Below, piece by piece: positions 58,420 through 64,000 of a stretch of 64,000 nt of DNA. The position numbers and the translations under genes were made by a program. Location: positions 11,327,973 to 11,391,972 of the forward strand of contig JAQFVV010006215.1 in NCBI GenBank assembly GCA_028023455.1, in the 5' to 3' direction. A model generated the notes under the pieces. The model was not told where the DNA came from. It did not search any database and saw only the letters and a list, made by a program, of their open reading frames with translations. How positions within the stretch are numbered: position 1 is the stretch's first letter; each line of letters opens with the position of its first letter. Source of the DNA: Epiperipatus broadwayi (taxonomy: Eukaryota > Onychophora > Udeonychophora > Euonychophora > Peripatidae).

Positions 58420-59710
58420 AAAATGACAATAATGAATGAAGTTTTAAAAATAAATTTTATCGTTTGCCTTTTATCTTTGACATTTTATTTAATATTCCGT
58501 TAGTTATTGTATGTGTATATACAGTAAATGGTTTTTAATGTTTTTATTTTCTCAATTCAACTTTCAACTTCAACTCTGCTTTGGAAAATCTAAAAATAAA
58601 TTTAGCAAATAAATAATAACAACAAACAATAAAAACGCATTTTTTTTAAAAAAACAGTAAAATATGATATAAAACTAATCACAAAAACATATAAAAACTA
58701 TATACACATTGCATGTTGATTACTGAAGATTGACTCTGGCATATCTTAGTGCTGTAGCACTTATTATCGTTAATATAATTTATTCTAGTATGAAGTAGTC
58801 AGATTTTTAAATACTCACTGCAGGACTTGTGTAAAAAATTTAAAACATATAAAGTACATACATACATGTGTAATATTTAAAATGAGGTGATCTTTTATTT
58901 AAATGAGGAGATATAAGAGATGGAGAGTAAAAGAATCTGGGATAAAGAATTGTCATTAATATTCATAAACTGAAAAAATAATTATTATAAAAATGAATCA
59001 CAATTAAAAACTAAGAAACTAAACGATAATTCAAAAAACTCAAAACTCTTAACAACATCTTAGGGAGAACTATCTCTGATTTCAATATTAATGCTATTTA
59101 TTTCATTTTTGATAATTAAATATGACATCATAATTTTGCAAAAAAAAAAAATGGAATGAAATATTAAATATAACTGAAATATTTAAACAACAACAAATCC
59201 ACTATATTTTAAATCTCTGCTTGAAATTTTATATTCCTTTAAAAATTTACCATGTTAAGATATAATTAATTGCAATAACGTAAGTCATTCTTAATATTAT
59301 TTTGGCAAACGTTTTGTATTATATAATTACTATTGCAAATAGTAGCAACAATATCACATGATTTTTTCATATGCTTACTCTTTCTCTCCCAAAGACAGTT
59401 ATTTTTAGCCTATTCTAAAATCACATACTGTATTATAAATTTGAGTAATCAGTGATTACCAGTTAGTATAATGCTGTAAAATCTTCATCTCCAAACTGCG
59501 GACTAAATTCAAAATTGGAACTAATAGACTTGTACATCTAGCAGCCATTTTTTATTCCTTTATATTATTCAAGCTAATATCTCAATAACTGTTCTTGGAA
59601 AATAAGAATATCAAAGGAAATCGTGAGGTATTGTTGGTATTAAATTTTTTAGGCTATTTTTTTAAAAAAATTTCAAGATATTAACTTGAATAACATGAAT
59701 AAATAAAATA
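58420..59710. other. Noncoding AT-rich region
   Basis: No gene or repeat was recognised. Confidence 0.5.
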
Positions 59711-59711
59711 T

Positions 59712-59900
59712 AGCTACTAGATATGAAAGTGCATTAGTGCTAGCTTTGAATCCTAGCTTTCACCAATGAAGACAAATGCCATGAACTAGTCTAGTCTGGT
59801 TGAGAATTTTATAGCACTGTACCATCTGATGTCCATTAATTACTCAAGTTTATAATAGATGGCTCTAGAGTAGAGTAATGATACATGCTCGTAAATAATA
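59712..59900 (+). mobile_element. Family A remnant, strongly diverged
   Basis: Collinear matches to the plus-orientation unit: GTGCATTAG, TCACCAATGAAGACAAATGC, CATGAACTAGTCTAGTCTGG, GAGAATTTTATAGCAC and ATGTCCATTAATTACTC. It is about as old as the copy at 50.85 kb. Confidence 0.65.
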
Positions 59901-60290
59901 TTTCATTTAAAGTATTTTTTTGGGGGAATGATGATTAAATTATTTATAAGGTTTTTATGAAAAAAATGTTGTTTCTGATGTGTTTTATTACTGTCTATTG
60001 TTTTACTTATTATTAGTTTATTTTATTTCTTTACTCAGTTGAATGTTATCATTTTTCATTTTGATCTTTGAAAATAGCTATATTTTATCAGGATTTAATT
60101 AAGTCATCAAAACTATCATAATGGTTAAATTTTTAGATTTAAAGCATTTAGAATAGTTACCAGTATTACATAATACATCATATGATAGATGCAGTTTTCT
60201 AAAGAAAAAAATATTACAATTCCAAAGTTTGATGATGATGGTCATTTGATGTTGACTTATACATGGGCTACCTCTCTTACCATGATGTAG
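59900..60290. other. Noncoding AT-rich spacer
   Basis: Nothing recognised. Confidence 0.5.
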
Positions 60291-60300
60291 ATTTCAGTTT

Positions 60301-60410
60301 GTTTGTTTTTTTAAGTGTCAAAGCATCGGCTGGGATGTGAACCCACAACCCGGGCAACTGCCTGCTAGTGCAAGGCAGTTGCGCTGACCTCTCGACCACC
60401 AATGCAAGAC
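60301..60410 (-). mobile_element. Short tRNA-Gly-derived SINE, copy 3
   Basis: Flanked by an exact 10-bp repeat, ATTTCAGTTT (60,291-60,300 and 60,411-60,420). On the minus strand it starts GTCTTGCATTGGTGGTCGAG. The acceptor strands GCATTGG and CCGATGC pair at all seven positions. The anticodon arm is lengthened by a few bases (GCACTAGCAG in place of the short loop), and the T-arm has about seven extra bases at the same place as in copy 1. It ends GATGCTTTGACACTT, then an A-rich tail with a few C residues. The shared T-arm insertion groups copies 1 and 3 as one subfamily. Confidence 0.88.
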
Positions 60411-60424
60411 ATTTCAGTTTAAGT

Positions 60425-62220
60425 TATAGTTGTTTTGGATATTGGATTTGCTCTGGAAAATGTTTTAGTTTAAAACAATTTGTTATGCTTACTTCATAAA
60501 TTGCTGAAGTATTTGTAAATATATTGTTTTTCTTTACTATTATCTCTCATATTTTCATTTTTATTTGTAATATTTTTTCTTTTACAAGATAGTAGCCACT
60601 GGTATCATAAATCAGTTACAGTTGTAACTTTGTGATGTCAACATTTTTTTAATCAAAGTAAATACAGCTGAATTTAACCTTTTATATCTTATATCTATTC
60701 CATATTTATAATACATTAATTTATTATATTTTAGATTATAAATTTTAATTTAATATTACATTGTATTTAAAACATCATTATAATTTTATTTAACTTTTTT
60801 TTTTCATGTTTAATTTCTTCAGTTAAATATCAGCTGATTCAAAAGTATTTTTCAAAATCAACAGCTGTTCAAGAATTGTGTTAAAAAATTGAAATATAGA
60901 ATACATTTAATATTAGCTTATAATAAACAGTATACACTTTATGTATAAATAAATTAACATACACATGAGGCCAAATTTTTCTCTTTATATAGATATATTG
61001 AGATAATTATATGTTTCATGGCACACAATTACATAATAGTGTGTGTGCATATATATAAAGTTGAAAGGAAAAGTAGAAATAAACACAGATATCTTTTTAT
61101 AGATATTTTCTACATTACACTGGACTAACGGTTAAGGATTAAATAATTTTGAATTAAATAAAAATTATTATAAATTAAACATTTTAAAAAGGTCTAATTA
61201 ATATTTTATTAATTCTGATTTTGAAATTAAAACAAGCATGTTTTTATGTTACAATAGATATACTGATAATTATAAAATTCCATTATCTATTTTGATTAGA
61301 TTAATTTTTTTTTACTTAAAGCTTGTATAACATATTTCAGTCCTATAAAGTTGTTTTTGGAAAGAATTAAAGTAAATTGAAAAGGGTCATTAACTTTTTT
61401 TAATAAAGATATGAAAAACTTGTTTTTAAGTATTTTTTTTACCCTGACTATAAAAAGGTTAGAAAAAAATATCAGTTTTTTAGAGTTTTACAGATTGTAA
61501 CAGCATGATGACTATGAAGTGATAACTGAAAACAAGAGTCAGTGCAAGTCCAGCTGCTCCTACTAGCTTACAATAGTAGAGTTGGATTCACATGGAAGTA
61601 AGTCCAGATTTTCTGTGGTTCATTATCCCACATATATTAAGTACTAGCTGGTATTCCTGAACTCTCAAATTTTAGAATAAATGGAGCTGACTGTATGTAT
61701 TGCAACAGTTACTAGATTATACTTTTCCCAAAGATGACAAGCCAATCTACTGGAACCAGATTATCCAAAAAGTCCATTAGCTTTCTGAAGAATTAGTTTA
61801 TGTCCATACTGTTTTATTTATATGTAGAGAGGCACAGGTAAAAGTAGTGTGCCATACTATATATCAAATATAGCTGCTGAGTACAGAATGTTATATAAAT
61901 TAAGAACAATATTATTTTAAATAATTTATTGAAAATGACAATCTCTAGTTTAAAAGTAAAACAATTAAATAATTTTTACTTAAATTGAAACTCCAAAAAC
62001 AAAGAATTGATTCATAGATGATTTTATTTTGGAAAAAAAAAGTAAACACCCAAAATCTTTCTAGATTAAGAAAAAAACTTGAAGTATTTAATTAAGAATA
62101 ACCTGGAAAAAAAGCAAAACTATGATGGAAGACTTTTAAAAAAGTAAATATTTTTAAAGAAAACTTTCACTTGCCATAAAAAAATAATAGACTAATTAAT
62201 AGCTTTAATTCATATCTTCT
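60425..62220. other. Noncoding AT-rich region
   Basis: No gene was recognised. A less AT-rich patch at about 61,495-61,760 has no frame or family I can identify. Confidence 0.5.
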
Positions 62221-62224
62221 ATTT

Positions 62225-62610
62225 TTTTATATTTACACACATCGTACATGCATATTTGTGTATTATTAAAAATGAATTGAATTTTTTTATAAGTCTATAA
62301 CAATTTGAATATGCTAATTTTTAAATTATTATACAGCACATCAGAGTGGTTATATATATATATGCATTTTATGTTTTTTGACAGTTAATTAATTATGAAT
62401 TAAGAAAATATAACATGGTTTATTGGGGTTGTTTATAAACACCAGTGTGTGCACATATTTTGATGTGCACATACATATATGTTAAATCAGTCATTAATTA
62501 TGTATAATAAAAATGAATTTCATTTACAGGTTTATAGCAATTTAATTATGTTCATAAATTATTGTACTGCACATCTGTGTGAGTATATATATATATGTGT
62601 GTGTTTTCTG
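62225..62610. repeat. Diverged tandem duplication, period about 241 bp
   Basis: The order AAAAATGAATT, then TCTATAACAATTTGAATATG, TTAAATTATTATACAGCACA and an AT run at 62,268-62,360 recurs at 62,510-62,600 (AAAAATGAATT, TTTATAGCAATTTAATTATG, ATAAATTATTGTACTGCACA, AT run). Both copies end in a (TA)n stretch. Confidence 0.7.
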
Positions 62611-62879
62611 TATTGACATATTTCTACATGACAATATGATAGCTTATTTTTTTGTTTGTATATTAATCAAAATCAGAAGGCAAAATTTATTTGTATAACC
62701 ATATTCAGAAGACCTTAATTTCATTTTAATTATTAATAAATTGATATTTCATTGTTAAAATTATTCCAGTGAATTTAATTTATTCTAGAATAGATTTAAA
62801 ACATTATATATTAGCATTATATCTCTTTCTCTAGTAAAAGTTATAGAGCTTTTGTTCCTGAACTGGGTTCATGCATAAT

Positions 62880-63440
62880 GCTCTGATATAAAATGGGGTT
62901 TATATTCAATGTTTGTGAACATCCAGTTGATGATTATCCTGGTTTGGTGCAAAGATGATATCCTTTAAAATCCATGCACTACATTTTATTTATTTTAGTA
63001 TTTATTAGAAATTGAGTTTATAGTTGGCCAGTACATTAAAGGTACTAAGTGGCCAGAGAATTGATGAAGATGAGCATGTTTTAGTATCTCAGCATTATTG
63101 TTTTTATTGTTATATATTTTGATGGATTATCACCTAAGTTTGTTCATTCAAATTAATGTTTAAATAATCTGCCCCAAGCTGGAAAGAGTTAAATAATTAG
63201 CCTGGTCTATAGTAGATCTATTTCAAATCCAACATAAGATTGACTGTTAATTTTATTGTTGATCATTCATGATGAATGATTAATACTTTTGTGTAATTCT
63301 GGTAAACTTATTTATAGTTAAGATCTTTGCTGATTTCTCATGCCTATTCCTTTTATATTTAAATTTTATTTTGTTTATTTGGGGTTGACAATGATTTTCC
63401 ATCACCCCATGTTTACTCCAGATTTATACTATTACAATAT
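62880..63440 (+). repeat. Long interspersed repeat, copy 3, 3' part only, diverged
   Basis: Collinear with 49,625-50,120 and 52,910-53,430. Matches include CTACATTTTATTTATTTTAG, GAGTTTATAGTTGGCCAG, GATGAGCATGTTTTAGTATC and the end block TTTGCTGATTTCTCATG (copies 1 and 2: AGTGCTGATCTCATG). Only the 3' third is present, as for a 5'-truncated insertion or a partial duplication. The open frame at 63,340-63,591 starts in it and has no motif. Confidence 0.65.
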
Positions 63441-64000
63441 ATATTATCAATACCAGAAATTGAAGTCCAAAGGCAAAAAGATAAGACATAATAATAATAT
63501 CAACAACAATGCACTAGAGATGAGTTTTATGATGTCTGTACATATCAATCAGGGAATTACTCTGCTATTCTCTTTATTAAATAATCCATGATATTGTCTT
63601 TTAATCTCTACAACAAATTTTTCTTTCTAAAATACTTCATCAACTATTTAATTGTAATTTTTTAAGGTATTCTATTCTGTGCCATATCTTCTCAATGAAA
63701 ATAATGAACATTGCACATCTTTAGAATATCTATGAGATAATTTGTATAATATAAATGGAGATAATCCTCCCCTAAAAGTCATGCTTCAAGTTCTTCATAA
63801 AACACTTTTTAGAAGTAATCATAATTTTCATTCATTTCATGTATTCAATCCAAAGAAGTTATGATTTTATAATAAGTGGACTATATAGCATCACAACCAG
63901 AAAGATAAATAATATATACATCCTATGTATTGATTGATTTTAAATTGTATTTCTATTTTTTTATAGAGTATGCATAAATGAAATTTTTCTAAAGTCTTCA
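63441..64000. other. Noncoding AT-rich sequence to the window end
   Basis: No gene or repeat was recognised. Confidence 0.5.

Overview
The window looks like nuclear DNA from an AT-rich metazoan, probably an invertebrate. The evidence is the very high A+T content, long stretches without open frames, homopolymer and (AT)n tracts, and relics of Gypsy LTR, APE-type non-LTR, Penelope-like and mariner elements. I cannot name the species. I found no intact protein-coding gene, no rRNA, no functional tRNA and no CRISPR array. Almost every recognisable feature is a transposable element or a repeat derived from one. The longer open frames are pieces of decayed reverse transcriptases or low-complexity shadows.

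Layout. 0.46-2.83 kb: minus-strand LINE fragment (endonuclease and reverse transcriptase, 3' end missing). 2.83-3.3 kb: first hairpin copy of repeat family A. 7.75-7.95 kb: second family A copy. 8.3 kb: long (AT)n. 11.2-12.0 kb: mariner-type transposase relic. 12.1-12.7 kb: family B foldback with tRNA-like arms. 14.2 kb: very short tRNA-Gly-derived SINE with a 15-bp target duplication. 14.8-15.5 kb: minus-strand RT-associated zinc domain remnant. 17.1-17.3 kb: TATA box and a strong hairpin. 18.12-18.56 kb: MITE-like element. 19.58-24.42 kb: decayed Gypsy-type LTR retrotransposon with both LTRs. 28.2 kb: degenerate tandem repeat. 28.8-29.1 kb: Penelope-like RT fragment. 32.05-32.9 kb: family A hairpin plus tandem unit. 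33.1-33.6 kb: 235-bp duplication. 34.8-38.03 kb: second, 5'-truncated LINE of the same family as the first, reaching a 3' tail. 38.8-40.5 kb: inverted family C arms around other repeats. 42.4 kb: single family C arm. 43.1-43.7 kb: near-perfect family D palindrome. 44.5-45.2 kb: second family B foldback carrying a nested hairpin. 45.5-53.4 kb: a long repeat present twice, the first copy split by a 2.2-kb palindromic family A array and the second preserving the empty site. A diverged third copy lies at 62.9-63.4 kb. 55.1 and 60.3 kb: two more tRNA-Gly SINEs, each with target duplications. 56.1-56.6 kb: family C palindrome. 57.0-57.23 kb (minus): the best candidate for a host exon. 58.3-58.4 kb: a small less AT-rich island with an RFX X-box-like site, the best candidate for a host regulatory element.

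The most interesting signals are two. First, a SINE that is little more than a tRNA-Gly, with ends that can pair beyond the acceptor stem; three copies have target duplications. Second, a 455-bp repeat (family A) that occurs as single hairpins, as a direct tandem, and as a 2.2-kb inverted array whose insertion is documented by a paralogous empty site. Large inverted repeats of four unrelated families in 64 kb suggest that foldback formation is common in this genome.
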